Of a stretch of 64,000 bases of DNA, positions 54,833 to 64,000 are shown piece by piece. Position 1 is the first letter of the stretch. The number at the start of each line of letters is the position of its first letter. Origin of the DNA: Salipiger bermudensis (GTDB lineage: Bacteria; Pseudomonadota; Alphaproteobacteria; Rhodobacterales; Rhodobacteraceae); contig NZ_JAIUZY010000001.1 of assembly GCF_020171625.1 (NCBI RefSeq), forward strand, positions 434,001 to 498,000, written 5' to 3'. The position numbers were made by a program, and so were the translations under genes. The notes below the pieces were generated by a model. That model ran no database searches. It had not been told where the DNA came from and was given only the letters and a program-made list of their open reading frames with translations.

Positions 54833-55639
54833 ATGTCAAACACTCTGATGGCGGGCAAGCGAGGCCTGATCATGGGCCTGGCCAACGACAAATCGATCGC
54901 CTGGGGCATCGCCAAGGCGCTCGCAGACGCCGGCGCCGAGCTCGCCTTCTCGTATCAGGGCGAGGCCCTGAAGAAACGCGTCGATCCGCTGGCCGCTCAA
55001 CTTGGAAGCGATATCGTGCTGCCCTGCGACGTTGGCGACGAGGCGTCGATCGACGCTCTGTTCGACGGGCTGAAAGAGCGCTGGGACAATCTCGACTTCA
55101 TCGTCCACGCCATCGGCTTCTCCGACAAGAACGAGCTGCGCGGCCGCTATGTCGATACCAGTCGCGACAACTTCAAGCTGACCATGGATATCTCCGTCTA
55201 CTCGTTCACCGCTGTGATGCAGCGGGCCGAGAAGATGATGAACAAGGGCGGCTCCGCCCTCACCCTCACCTATTACGGCGCCGAGCGCATCATGCCGCAT
55301 TACAACGTGATGGGCGTGGCCAAGGCCGCACTCGAGGCGTCGGTGCGCTATCTCGCCGAGGATCTCGGCCGCGACGGCATCCGGGTCAACGCGATCTCCG
55401 CCGGCCCGATCAAGACGCTGGCCGCCTCGGGCATCGGCGATTTCCGCTACATCATGAAGTGGAACGAGTACAACTCGCCGCTGCGCCGCAACGTGACCAT
55501 CGACGATGTCGGCGGCTCGGCACTTTACCTGCTGTCGGATCTCGGCGCGGGCGTCACCGGCGAGACCCATCATGTCGATGCGGGCTATCACATCGTCGGC
55601 ATGAAGGCGCCGGACGCGCCGGATATCACCAAGGCCTGA
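54833..55639 (+). CDS. fabI: Enoyl-[acyl-carrier-protein] reductase FabI
   Basis: 268-residue NADH-dependent enoyl-ACP reductase, last step of each fatty acid elongation cycle and target of triclosan-type inhibitors. 'LMAGKRGLIMGLANDKSIAWGIAKAL' binds NADH; the catalytic pair Tyr-x6-Lys is in 'PHYNVMGVAKAALEASVRYLA'. Start ATG 54833. The gpt gene follows 18 bases downstream. Confidence 0.97.
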   Translation: MSNTLMAGKRGLIMGLANDKSIAWGIAKALADAGAELAFSYQGEALKKRVDPLAAQLGSDIVLPCDVGDEASIDALFDGLKERWDNLDFIVHAIGFSDKNELRGRYVDTSRDNFKLTMDISVYSFTAVMQRAEKMMNKGGSALTLTYYGAERIMPHYNVMGVAKAALEASVRYLAEDLGRDGIRVNAISAGPIKTLAASGIGDFRYIMKWNEYNSPLRRNVTIDDVGGSALYLLSDLGAGVTGETHHVDAGYHIVGMKAPDAPDITKA

Positions 55640-55657
55640 GCTGCAGGAGCAACGCGC

Positions 55658-56182
55658 ATGACCCACGACCTTCTGCCGCATGAAAAGGGCTTTCACGTCA
55701 GCTGGGACCAGCTGCACCGCGATGCGCGGGCGCTGGCCTGGCGGCTTCAGGGCCACGGCCCCGAGGATGGCGGCTGGAAGGCCGTGGTGGCGATCACCCG
55801 GGGCGGCATGGCCCCGGCGATGATCATCGCCCGCGAGCTCGACATCCGGACCGTCGATACGATCAGTGTCAAGAGCTACCACTCGGGCGGCGGCAAGGCC
55901 GACCAGCGGCGCGAGGCGCAGGTGCTGAAATCGCCCGACACGGCGCTTGTCGGCGATGGCGAGGGCATCCTGATCATCGACGACCTGGTCGACAGCGGCA
56001 AGACGCTCGAGCTGGTGCGCAGCCTCTATCCCAAGGCCCATGTGGCGACGGTCTATGCCAAGCCGATGGGCAAGCCGATGGTCGACAGCTATATCACGGA
56101 AGTCAGCCAGGACACCTGGATCTTCTTCCCGTGGGACATGGCGCTGCAATACGTAAAGCCCTATCGCGGCGATACCGACTGA
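55658..56182 (+). CDS. gpt: Xanthine phosphoribosyltransferase
   Basis: 174-residue purine salvage enzyme (xanthine or guanine + PRPP to nucleotide). '[16 protein letters not shown]' at the N-terminus and the PRPP loop '[18 protein letters not shown]' identify Gpt; '[11 protein letters not shown]' and '[10 protein letters not shown]' are typical of bacterial Gpt. Likely co-transcribed with fabI. Strong terminator follows. Confidence 0.95.
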   Translation: MTHDLLPHEKGFHVSWDQLHRDARALAWRLQGHGPEDGGWKAVVAITRGGMAPAMIIARELDIRTVDTISVKSYHSGGGKADQRREAQVLKSPDTALVGDGEGILIIDDLVDSGKTLELVRSLYPKAHVATVYAKPMGKPMVDSYITEVSQDTWIFFPWDMALQYVKPYRGDTD

Positions 56183-56187
56183 GCGCC

Positions 56188-56211
56188 AAAATTTTTCGTC
56201 CGAAAAATTTT
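56188..56211. repeat. AT-rich perfect inverted repeat after gpt
   Basis: Arms AAAATTTTTCG (56188-56198) and CGAAAAATTTT (56201-56211) with a TC centre, a 24-bp palindrome of very low GC directly followed by a GC-rich terminator stem. It stands out in composition; possible protein-binding site or repeat unit. Confidence 0.6.
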
Positions 56212-56244
56212 CGCCCCGCGCCCGATCAAGGCGCGGGGCGTTTT
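56212..56244 (+). terminator. fabI-gpt terminator
   Basis: 11-bp stem CGCCCCGCGCC/GGCGCGGGGCG (56212-56222 and 56230-56240) followed by TTTTCG. Confidence 0.85.
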
Positions 56245-56249
56245 CGTGT

Positions 56250-57119
<870 letters not shown>

Positions 57120-57143
57120 GGGATGTTCCTTATCCGTGGATTT

Positions 57144-57178
57144 GGTCTATAACCGTGATATGGTCTCAGATGTAGACC
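57144..57178. promoter_or_regulatory. Operator candidate between qorB and HxlR gene
   Basis: GGTCTA at 57144-57149 and TAGACC at 57173-57178 form an inverted repeat, with an extra GGTCT at 57162-57166, in a 92-bp divergent gap. A dimeric HxlR-type repressor probably binds here and controls both genes. Confidence 0.55.
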
Positions 57179-57211
57179 GGGTATCTGCCACTGTGAAGGA
57201 GGCACTTCATC

Positions 57212-57634
57212 ATGACCAGGGAACAGCCGGGTAACCTCCTCGGCATCGAGATCCTGCAACAGCTCGCCGCCTTCGAGGGTGCCCCCGACGATCCCGGCAT
57301 CTGCCCGGTGCGCGATGTGCTCGACCGGGTGGGCCAAAAATGGACGCTGCTGCTGCTGATCGCCCTCACCTCCGGCCCGCTGCGCTTTTCGGCGCTGCAG
57401 CGGCAGGTGGGCGACATCTCCAAGCGGATGCTGACCCAGAGCCTGCGCCAGCTCGAGCGCGACGGGCTGATCTCGCGGGAGGTCTTCCCGACCAAGCCGC
57501 CCTCGGTGGAATACGCGCTGACCGAGCTTGGCCAGTCCGCGCTCGGGCCCATCGCCGTCCTGACCGACTGGGCAGACCGCAACCATGGCCGCATCCGCGC
57601 CGCGCGCACAGCTTTTGACCGCGCCGAGGCCTGA
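57212..57634 (+). CDS. HxlR-family transcription regulator
   Basis: 140-residue winged-helix regulator. '[77 protein letters not shown]' is the complete HxlR domain, with the conserved N-terminal Cys that in QorR/YodB relatives senses electrophiles. ATG 57212 has GAAGGAGG ahead. Regulates qorB next to it, by analogy with YtfH/QorR. Confidence 0.92.
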   Translation: MTREQPGNLLGIEILQQLAAFEGAPDDPGICPVRDVLDRVGQKWTLLLLIALTSGPLRFSALQRQVGDISKRMLTQSLRQLERDGLISREVFPTKPPSVEYALTELGQSALGPIAVLTDWADRNHGRIRAARTAFDRAEA

Positions 57635-57715
57635 GCGCGGCCCCCACCACGGCGGACCTTTCCCCGCCCGAACCTCCCTGCTAGCGTGCGCCGAAATCAT
57701 GCCGGATCCGACAGA

Positions 57716-58918
57716 ATGACCCATCTTAGCCGCACGCAATCCACCTTCACGCCGCCGGTCCCCGAGGCCAAGCGCTGGATCGAGGGCGTGTCCTTTCCCG
57801 CCGACCGACCACTGATCAACGTGAGCCAGGCCGCGCCGGTCGATCCGCCCCCCGCCGCCCTGCGTCGCGCCATGGCCGAGGCGATGGAGCGGCCCGAGAC
57901 GCATCTCTATGGTCCGGTGCTGGGGCTGCCGGCGCTGCGCGCCGCGCTGGCCCGGGACTGGAGCGCGCATTACGCCGCCGAGGTGAGCGCCGATCAGGTC
58001 GCGATCACCGCGGGCTGCAATCAGGCCTTCGCGGCCACGATGGCGGCCATTGCCGGTGAGGGCGACGAGGTGCTGCTGCCGACGCCGTGGTACTTCAATC
58101 ACAAGATGTGGCTCGACATGCAGGGCGTGCGCGCAGTGCCCCTGCCCACCGGCGAGGACCTGCTGCCCGTCGCCGAGGAGGCCCGCGCGCTCATCTCCCC
58201 GAAGACCCGCGCCATCGTGCTGGTCTCGCCCAACAATCCCGGCGGCGTCGAGTACCCGGCCGAAACCCTCCGGGCGCTCTATGACCTCGCACGCGAGCAC
58301 GGCATCAGGCTGATCGTCGACGAGACCTACAAGGATTTCGACAGCCGGACCGTCGCGCCGCACGACCTGCTGCGCCAGCCGGGCCACGAAGACACGCTGA
58401 TCCAGCTTTACAGCTTCTCCAAGGCCTACCGCCTCACCGGCCACCGCGTCGGCGCAATCATTGCGGCGCCCAGCCTGCTTCAGGAGGTGGAGAAATTTCA
58501 GGACACGGTGGCGATTTGCGCGCCGCAACTCGGGCAGGTCGCGGCGCTCTGGGGACTGGAGAACCTCGGCCAGTGGGTGGCCGGCGAGCGGGACGAGATC
58601 CTCGCCCGCCGCGCGGCGATCACCGCCGCGTTCCCGCGGCTCAAAGCGCACGGCTGGCGGCTCAAGGGGCTGGGGGCGTATTTCGCCTATGTCGAACATC
58701 CCTTCGCCGAACGCTCCGACGTGCTGGGCCGCAAACTGGTGCACGAGGCCGGCATCCTCGCCCTGCCCGGCACCATGTTTGTGCCCCCCGAGGACCCGGC
58801 CGGGGCGCGGCATTTCCGCTTTGCCTTCGCCAATCTCGACGCCAACGCGATCACCGTGTTGTTCGACCGGCTCGAGGCGCTGGACTGGCCCCTTGCGGGC
58901 ACCGGCAGCCCGGCATAG
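57716..58918 (+). CDS. PLP-dependent aminotransferase, class I/II
   Basis: 400-residue fold-type I aminotransferase. 'GCNQAFAATMAAIAGEGDEVLLPTPWYFNHKMWLDMQGV', 'SPNNPGGVEYPAETL', 'IVDETYKDF' and PLP lysine in 'SFSKAYRLTGHRVG' are intact; Arg for substrate carboxylate is in 'FRFAFANL'. Substrate not determinable; may be an aspartate- or aromatic-type enzyme. ATG 57716 chosen by alignment with family starts, as the ribosome site is weak. Followed 36 bases on by ppiD. Confidence 0.88.
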   Translation: MTHLSRTQSTFTPPVPEAKRWIEGVSFPADRPLINVSQAAPVDPPPAALRRAMAEAMERPETHLYGPVLGLPALRAALARDWSAHYAAEVSADQVAITAGCNQAFAATMAAIAGEGDEVLLPTPWYFNHKMWLDMQGVRAVPLPTGEDLLPVAEEARALISPKTRAIVLVSPNNPGGVEYPAETLRALYDLAREHGIRLIVDETYKDFDSRTVAPHDLLRQPGHEDTLIQLYSFSKAYRLTGHRVGAIIAAPSLLQEVEKFQDTVAICAPQLGQVAALWGLENLGQWVAGERDEILARRAAITAAFPRLKAHGWRLKGLGAYFAYVEHPFAERSDVLGRKLVHEAGILALPGTMFVPPEDPAGARHFRFAFANLDANAITVLFDRLEALDWPLAGTGSPA

Positions 58919-58954
58919 ACACGGGCGCCAGAACCATAAGGGGAAGAGGCAGTC

Positions 58955-60802
58955 ATGGCGCGCGGAACAGGCGGCATCACCAAGTACATCGTCTGGGCGA
59001 TCCTGATCGCCTCCTTCGTCGGTTTCGGCGCCTTCGGAACGGTGAATTTCTCCGGCGGGGTCGGCAATATCGGCTCGGTCGGCGACACCACGATTTCGAC
59101 CAGCGACTATGCCCGCGCGCTGCAATCCGAGCTGCGCGCCCAGCAGGCCCAGACCGGGCGGGCGGTCACGGTGGAACAGGCGCGCCAGTCGGGCCTCACC
59201 GATCAGGTGCTTGCGCAGGTCGTGACCAATGCCGCGCTCGAGGACGAGACCACGCGCATCGGCCTGTCGGTCGGTGACGAGCGCGTAGCCGAGGATCTGC
59301 GCAATGTAGAGGCCTTCAACGGCCCGGATGGCAGCTTCGACCGCAGCGCCTATGCCTACGCGCTGCAGAACGCCGGTCTCAACGAGGGCGAGTTCGAGGA
59401 AAACCTGCGCCGCGACGCCGCGCGCTCGATCCTCAGTGCCGCGGTGATCTCGGGCACCACCCTGCCCGACACCTATGTCGACACGCTGCTCGAATATATC
59501 GGCGAGAGCCGCGCCTTCACCTGGGCCACGCTGGAGCGCGACGCGCTCAACACCGGGCTGTCGGTGCCGTCCGACGACGAGCTGCAGGCGTGGTACGAAG
59601 AGAACATCGACCTCTTCACCCTGCCCGAAACGAAGGTCATCACCTTTGCCTGGCTGACGCCGGACATGATCGTCGACACCGTCGAGGTCGAGGACGACGC
59701 CCTGCGCGCCGCCTATGAAGAGCGCACGAGCGAGTTCAACCAGCCCGAGCGGCGCCTGGTCGAGCGGCTGGTGTTCAGCACCGAAGCCGAGGCGCAGGCC
59801 GCCGCCGACCGCATCGCGTCGGGCGAGGCCGAGTTCGAGACCGTGGTCGAGGAGCGGGGCCTGTCGCTCATCGACACCGACATGGGCGACGTGACCCGCG
59901 ACACGCTCGGCGATGCCGCCGAGCCGGTGTTCTCGGCAGAGGTCGGCGATGTGGTGGGCCCGGCGCCCTCGTCCTTTGGTCCGGCGCTCTACCGCGTCAA
60001 CGGCGTGCTGCCGGCAGAGGAGACGCCCTACGAGGAGGCGATCCCCGATCTGCGCGAGGCGCTGGTGCTTGACCGGGCGCGGCGGGTGATCGCGGGCATG
60101 GCGTCGAGCATCGACGACGAGCTGGCCGGTGGCGCGACGCTGGAAGAGCTGGCGCAGGATACCGACATGGAGCTCGGCCAGATCGACTGGACCGCCAGCA
60201 CCGATACCGGCATCGCCGGATACCAGTCCTTCCGCGAGGCGGCTGCCGCCGCGGCCCAAGGCGACTACCCGGCGATTGCCGAGCTGGGCGATGGCGGCAT
60301 CTTCGCGCTGCGTCTCGACGAGCTGCGCGCCCCCGCCCCGGCCCCGTTCGAGGATGTGCGCGACCGGGTCGCAGAGCTCTGGGAGCAGGAGCAGGCCACC
60401 AACGCGCTGATGGCACAGGCGGAAGACATCGCCACCCGCATCTCCGAGGACCAGAGCTTTGGCGAGAACGGGCTCGAGGCCACCGCCGAAAGCGGCCTCA
60501 CCCGCGAGGCCCGCATTCAGGGCCTGCCCGCCGCGGTGCTCGAGGCGGTGTTCGAGATGTCCGCCGGAGAGGCCCGCGCGGTGCGCGGCGACGGTGTGGC
60601 CCTGATCGTGCGGCTCGACGACGTCACGCCGGCGAACATGGAGGACCCGCAGATCCAGCAGCTTGGCAACGCGCTGCGCGATCAGGCCGCTAGCAGCGTG
60701 TCGCAGGATCTGTTCCGCGCGCTCAACGTCGACATCCAGCAGCGCGCCGGCATCAGCATCGATCAGTCCGCGGTGAACTCCGTGCTCAGCACCCTGCAGT
60801 AA
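58955..60802 (+). CDS. ppiD: Membrane-anchored peptidyl-prolyl isomerase/chaperone PpiD (SurA_N-type)
   Basis: 615-residue periplasmic folding factor. One N-terminal membrane span (about residues 10-28, 'KYIVWAILIASFVGFGAFG'), a SurA_N/PpiD chaperone region to about 240, a degenerate parvulin-type rotamase domain about 245-355 ('RRLVERLVFSTEAEAQAAADRIASGEAEFETVVEERG'), then a helical C-terminal domain. Acts on outer-membrane and periplasmic proteins emerging from the Sec channel. trpE starts 8 bases downstream, an order seen in many Rhodobacteraceae. Confidence 0.92.
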   Translation: MARGTGGITKYIVWAILIASFVGFGAFGTVNFSGGVGNIGSVGDTTISTSDYARALQSELRAQQAQTGRAVTVEQARQSGLTDQVLAQVVTNAALEDETTRIGLSVGDERVAEDLRNVEAFNGPDGSFDRSAYAYALQNAGLNEGEFEENLRRDAARSILSAAVISGTTLPDTYVDTLLEYIGESRAFTWATLERDALNTGLSVPSDDELQAWYEENIDLFTLPETKVITFAWLTPDMIVDTVEVEDDALRAAYEERTSEFNQPERRLVERLVFSTEAEAQAAADRIASGEAEFETVVEERGLSLIDTDMGDVTRDTLGDAAEPVFSAEVGDVVGPAPSSFGPALYRVNGVLPAEETPYEEAIPDLREALVLDRARRVIAGMASSIDDELAGGATLEELAQDTDMELGQIDWTASTDTGIAGYQSFREAAAAAAQGDYPAIAELGDGGIFALRLDELRAPAPAPFEDVRDRVAELWEQEQATNALMAQAEDIATRISEDQSFGENGLEATAESGLTREARIQGLPAAVLEAVFEMSAGEARAVRGDGVALIVRLDDVTPANMEDPQIQQLGNALRDQAASSVSQDLFRALNVDIQQRAGISIDQSAVNSVLSTLQ

Positions 60803-60810
60803 GGCGCATC

Positions 60811-62325
60811 ATGGCCACGCTGATACCCTCATTCGAAGACTTCGCGCCGGCCTATGAGGCCGGCCGGAACCAGGTGGTCTACGCGCGCCTTGCCGCCGAT
60901 CTCGACACGCCAGTGTCGCTGATGCTCAAGCTGACCGGCGCCGCCAAGGATGCCTTCATGCTCGAGTCGGTGACCGGCGGCGAGGTGCGCGGGCGCTACT
61001 CCATCATCGGCATGAAGCCTGATGTGGTGTGGAAGTGCCACGGCGAGGGCGCCCAGATCAACCGGCAGGCCCGCTTCGATCCCGACGCCTTCGTGCCGGT
61101 GGAAAGCGATCCGCTCACCGCGCTGCGCGCGCTGATCGCCGAAAGCCGCATCGAGCTGCCCGAGGATCTGCCGCAGGCCTCTGCCGGGCTGTTCGGCTAT
61201 CTCGGCTACGACATGATCCGGCTGGTCGAGCATCTGCCCAACGTCAACCCCGATCCGCTCGGCCTGCCCGACGCGCTGATGCTGCGGCCTTCGGTGGTGG
61301 CGGTGCTCGACGGGGTCAAGGGCGAGGTCACCGTCGTCGCTCCCGCGTGGGTGCAGGACGGGGTGTCCGCCCGTGCCGCCTATGCCCGTGCCGCCGAGCG
61401 CGTGATGGACGCGGTGCGCGATCTCGAGCGCGCGCTGCCGCAGGCGAGCCGCGATCTGGGGGACGCGCGCGAGGCCGGCGAGCCGGTGTCGAACTTCACC
61501 CGCGAGAGCTACAAGGCAGCGGTCGAGACCGCCAAGGACTACATCCGCAAGGGCGACATCTTCCAGGTCGTGCCGGCGCAGCGCTGGACGCAGGACTTTC
61601 CGCTGCCGCCTTTCGCGCTTTACCGGTCTCTGCGACGCACCAATCCGTCGCCCTTCATGTTCTATTTCAACTTCGGCGGCTTCCAGGTCATCGGCGCGAG
61701 CCCGGAGATCCTCGTGCGGGTCTTCGGCCGCGAGGTGACGATCCGGCCGATCGCCGGGACCCGTCCGCGCGGCGCCACGCCCGAGGAGGATCGCGCGCTC
61801 GAGGCCGATCTGCTGGCCGACAAGAAGGAACTGGCCGAGCATCTGATGCTGCTCGATCTGGGTCGCAACGACACCGGCAAGGTGTCGAAGATCGGCACCG
61901 TGCGCCCCACCGAGAAGTTCATCATCGAGCGCTACAGCCACGTAATGCACATCGTGTCCAACGTCGTGGGCGAGCTGGCAGACGATCAGGACGCCCTGTC
62001 GGCGTTCTTTGCCGGGATGCCGGCGGGCACCGTCTCGGGCGCGCCCAAGGTGCGTGCGATGGAGATCATCGACGAGCTCGAGCCCGAGAAACGCGGTGTT
62101 TATGGCGGCGGCGTGGGCTATTTCAGCGCCGGCGGCGACATGGACATGTGCATCGCGCTGCGCACCGCCATCGTGAAGGACGAGAAGCTCTACATTCAGG
62201 CCGGCGGCGGCGTGGTCTATGACAGCGACCCGGAAGCCGAGTACATGGAGACGGTGCACAAATCCAACGCCATCCGCCGCGCGGCGGCGGACGCGGCGCG
62301 GTTCACCTCCTCCGGCAATAACTGA
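60811..62325 (+). CDS. trpE: Anthranilate synthase component I
   Basis: 504-residue chorismate-using enzyme, first step of tryptophan synthesis. 'MLESVTGGEVRGRYSIIGMKPD' carries the tryptophan feedback site (LES), the catalytic core has 'FQVVPAQRWTQDF', 'GASPEILVRVFGREVTIRPIAGTRPRG', 'LMLLDLGRNDTGKVS' and 'GTVSGAPKVRAMEIIDELEP'. No trpL-like leader is possible in the 8-base gap after ppiD. trpG is not in the window; a terminator follows directly. Confidence 0.97.
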   Translation: MATLIPSFEDFAPAYEAGRNQVVYARLAADLDTPVSLMLKLTGAAKDAFMLESVTGGEVRGRYSIIGMKPDVVWKCHGEGAQINRQARFDPDAFVPVESDPLTALRALIAESRIELPEDLPQASAGLFGYLGYDMIRLVEHLPNVNPDPLGLPDALMLRPSVVAVLDGVKGEVTVVAPAWVQDGVSARAAYARAAERVMDAVRDLERALPQASRDLGDAREAGEPVSNFTRESYKAAVETAKDYIRKGDIFQVVPAQRWTQDFPLPPFALYRSLRRTNPSPFMFYFNFGGFQVIGASPEILVRVFGREVTIRPIAGTRPRGATPEEDRALEADLLADKKELAEHLMLLDLGRNDTGKVSKIGTVRPTEKFIIERYSHVMHIVSNVVGELADDQDALSAFFAGMPAGTVSGAPKVRAMEIIDELEPEKRGVYGGGVGYFSAGGDMDMCIALRTAIVKDEKLYIQAGGGVVYDSDPEAEYMETVHKSNAIRRAAADAARFTSSGNN

Positions 62326-62328
62326 GAG

Positions 62329-62354
62329 ACGGGCCCACGTGGGCCCGTTTTCTT
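62329..62354 (+). terminator. trpE terminator
   Basis: Perfect 10-bp palindromic stem ACGGGCCCAC/GTGGGCCCGT (62329-62348) followed by TTTCTTTT, only 4 bases after the trpE stop. Confidence 0.9.
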
Positions 62355-62497
62355 TTGCTGCCCCTGACATTTTCTGCCTCCAGCATCGACGCCCGTCGTG
62401 CCTCGCCGGTCCGCGGGGTGGCGACCCTTGCGCGGAATCCCTCGGTTTATCCCGGCCAGAACCGAAGACCGTCAAAGCTGGGTTCGGGCGTTGACAA

Positions 62498-62597
62498 ATC
62501 GCCGGCCCGGGGGGCGGACCGGCGATGGCGCGCCTCTCGGCGTTTGCCTGCAAACGCCTGCCGGCAACACATCGCTGAACGCGATGTGTGAGAGGCG
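62498..62597. repeat. Three-way-junction element with perfect stems between trpE and nnr
   Basis: Outer stem CGCCTCTC/GAGAGGCG (62531-62538 and 62590-62597) encloses two perfect 9-bp hairpins: GGCGTTTGC/GCAAACGCC (62539-62547, 62550-62558) and ACACATCGC/GCGATGTGT (62567-62575, 62581-62589), with a palindromic linker TGCCGGCA between. A separate 8-bp stem ATCGCCGG/CCGGCGAT (62498-62505, 62519-62526) lies just upstream. All pairs are Watson-Crick. Lies between convergent genes, as REP-type elements do; could equally be a structured RNA. Confidence 0.7.
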
Positions 62598-62630
62598 GCC
62601 TGCGGCCTTAATTCCGCGCAGAGACACCGC

Positions 62631-64000
62631 TCAGAGCAGGTCCGCGAGAACCCCCGGCAGCGCCTCCGGCAGATCCTCGGCGATCAGCCCCGGGCCGAAG
62701 GCACGCGCGGCCTCGACATGCAGCCACGCGCCGGCGCTCGCCGCCTCGAAGGCCGCCAGACCGCGCGCCATCAGTCCGCAGATCAGCCCCGAGAGCACGT
62801 CGCCCGCGCCCGCTGTCGCAAGCCATGGCGCCGCCCGCTCGCCGACACCGGCGTTCACCGCGCAGCGCCCGTCTGGCGATGCGATCACCGTGTCGGGCCC
62901 CTTCAGAAGCACCACGCAGCCCGCCCGCCGCGCCGCCTCGCGGGCCGCGTCCGCGCGGCTGTAGGCCGGGCCGGCCTCGGCCACCTCGCGCAGCCGCGCC
63001 GAGAGATCCGGAAACAACCGGCCGAACTCGCCGCCATGCGGGGTCAGCACGCAGCCCTTGTGCAGCAGGCCGAACAGCTCGCCCGGCTCGTCGGCAAAGG
63101 CCGAGAGCGCGTCGGCATCGAGCAGCGTCGGGCGTTCTGCCTCGAGCGCCACGGGCACCAGCGCCTGCGCCCGCTCGAGCCCCAGCCCCGGCCCGAGGCA
63201 GAGCGCGTTGAGCCGGTCGTCCTCGAGCAGTTCCGAAAGCTCTTCGCCGCCCTCGACCCGGCGCAGCATCAGCGCGGTGATCTGCGCGGCGATCTCCATC
63301 TGGGCCGCACCGGGCGCGCCCAGAGTCACCAGCCCCGCGCCCACGCGCAGCGCCGCGCGGGCCGAGAGCCGTGCCGCGCCGGTGCGCCCGAACCCGCCCG
63401 ACAGCACCAGCGCGTGGCCATGGCTGAACTTATGACCGCCCGCCTTGGCCAGCCCCGCGGGCGCCGTCACCTCGGCGACGCGCTCGCTGCGCGGCGCGCG
63501 CGAGCGGCGCTGCTCCAGCCCGATCGGCACCACGACCACGGTGCCGCAGAGATCGGGCCCTTCGTCGAGCACATGACCCAGCTTGCGCGCGTGGAAGGTC
63601 ACGGTCAGGTCAGCCGCCGCCGAGGCGGCCTCGAGCACCTCCGGCAGGCCCACGAAATGCTCGTCGCGCAGCACCCGTCCGCTGTCGCTGCACAGCCCGC
63701 TCGGCAGGTCCACGGCGACGATCAGGGGCGTCCAGTCCGGGCGCTCGCTGGCGCTGATCGCGGCCCCCTCGCCGCGCAGCTCTGCCAGATCCAGAAGTGT
63801 CGCACCGAGATCGGCGATGGGACGGCTCAGGCCGGTGCCGAAGAGCGCATCGACCACCAGTGCCGCGCGCCGGCTCGAGGCCTCGAAGCCCGGCTCGAGC
63901 GGCAGGATCGGGCCGATCTCCTGCCAGCGTTCGGCGTTGCGCCGCGCATCCGTCGGCAGCCGCTCGAGCGCGCCGTAGAGGTAGAGCTCGACCTCCCAGC
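62631..64000 (-). CDS. nnr: Bifunctional NAD(P)H-hydrate epimerase / ADP-dependent dehydratase, 5'-partial
   Basis: At least 456 codons in the window and open at the right edge, so the gene starts beyond it. The N-terminal YjeF_N (epimerase) part is visible from 'WEVELYLYG' through 'VVDALFGTGLSRP' and 'VAVDLPSGLCSDSG'; the C-terminal carbohydrate-kinase-like dehydratase has 'HGHALVLSGGFGRTGAARLSARAALRVGAGLVTL', 'LTPHGGEFGRLFPD', 'VVLLKGPDTVIASPDG' and the catalytic 'WLATAGAGDVLSGLICGLMARGL'. It repairs damaged NAD(P)H. Convergent with trpE. Confidence 0.93.
   Translation of the reverse strand, partial: WEVELYLYGALERLPTDARRNAERWQEIGPILPLEPGFEASSRRAALVVDALFGTGLSRPIADLGATLLDLAELRGEGAAISASERPDWTPLIVAVDLPSGLCSDSGRVLRDEHFVGLPEVLEAASAAADLTVTFHARKLGHVLDEGPDLCGTVVVVPIGLEQRRSRAPRSERVAEVTAPAGLAKAGGHKFSHGHALVLSGGFGRTGAARLSARAALRVGAGLVTLGAPGAAQMEIAAQITALMLRRVEGGEELSELLEDDRLNALCLGPGLGLERAQALVPVALEAERPTLLDADALSAFADEPGELFGLLHKGCVLTPHGGEFGRLFPDLSARLREVAEAGPAYSRADAAREAARRAGCVVLLKGPDTVIASPDGRCAVNAGVGERAAPWLATAGAGDVLSGLICGLMARGLAAFEAASAGAWLHVEAARAFGPGLIAEDLPEALPGVLADLL

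Noticed and set aside
60790-60830. Tryptophan attenuator or leader peptide before trpE
   Set aside because: Only 8 bases separate ppiD and trpE; no Trp-rich leader or competing hairpins. The strong hairpin is after trpE, a plain terminator.

Overview
This 64 kb window looks like chromosomal core DNA of a marine alphaproteobacterium of the Rhodobacteraceae (Roseobacter group). The reasons are the high GC content, the gene content and order (ompH-fabZ-lpxA-lpxI-lpxB, pst-pho, ppiD-trpE), LpxI in place of LpxH, a class II B12-dependent ribonucleotide reductase, poly-hydroxybutyrate-linked genes, and an intergenic repeat type I associate with this family. I see no insertion sequence, prophage, CRISPR array, rRNA or plasmid function. 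One tRNA (Pro, UGG) is present.

Layout. 1-3.5 kb: end of an OmpH/Skp chaperone gene, then fabZ-lpxA-lpxI-lpxB (lipid A and fatty acid synthesis). 3.6-8.6 kb: IalB-like periplasmic protein, HerA-like ATPase, a small entericidin lipoprotein and a YejA-type peptide-binding protein. 8.6-11.8 kb: a candidate small RNA, 3-hydroxybutyrate dehydrogenase, patatin phospholipase and a DUF502 membrane protein. 11.9-13.7 kb: psuG-psuK (pseudouridine breakdown). 14.1-15.3 kb: aroQ translationally coupled to a LuxR-type regulator. 15.8-17.6 kb: rpsB-tsf. 17.8-18.5 kb: an unusual HhH/lysine-rich protein. 18.5-26.7 kb: the phosphate locus phoR / hypothetical / pstS-pstC-pstA-pstB-phoU-phoB, with a clear three-site Pho box upstream of pstS. 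27-30.6 kb: zinc-ribbon protein, gamma-carbonic anhydrase family protein, gmk, yicC and a PAS protein. 30.7-35.5 kb: galU divergent from gpsA-HAD phosphatase-ggpS, which together look like a pathway for the osmolyte glucosylglycerol. 35.6-38.8 kb: DUF4174 protein, class II DAHP synthase and a GlxA-type regulator. 39-45.6 kb: a PQQ sugar dehydrogenase divergent from a five-gene branched-chain amino-acid-type ABC transporter (livJGFHM order). 45.7-48.5 kb: two small proteins, and an XRE-cupin regulator divergent from an acyl-CoA ligase. 48.7-53 kb: nrdJ with a candidate NrdR box and DnaA-box-like sites, then tRNA-Pro. 53-57.6 kb: DUF192, double cold-shock protein, pdxH, fabI, gpt, and the qorB / HxlR-regulator pair. 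57.7-64 kb: aminotransferase, ppiD, trpE and the 3' part of nnr (NAD(P)HX repair).

Most genes sit in short co-directional groups with ATGA start/stop overlaps (fabZ-lpxA, lpxI-lpxB, psuK-psuG, aroQ-luxR, pstC-pstA, gmk-CA, gpsA-HAD, livH-livM), so coupled translation is common here. The most interesting items are not in the annotated proteins. They are a short RNA candidate with a near-consensus promoter and intrinsic terminator (8638-8748); orphan minus-strand terminators at 4403-4566; a perfectly paired three-way-junction element between trpE and nnr (62498-62597); a dispersed REP-like repeat (two copies); the gpsA-HAD-ggpS operon; and an unknown protein lodged inside the pho locus.
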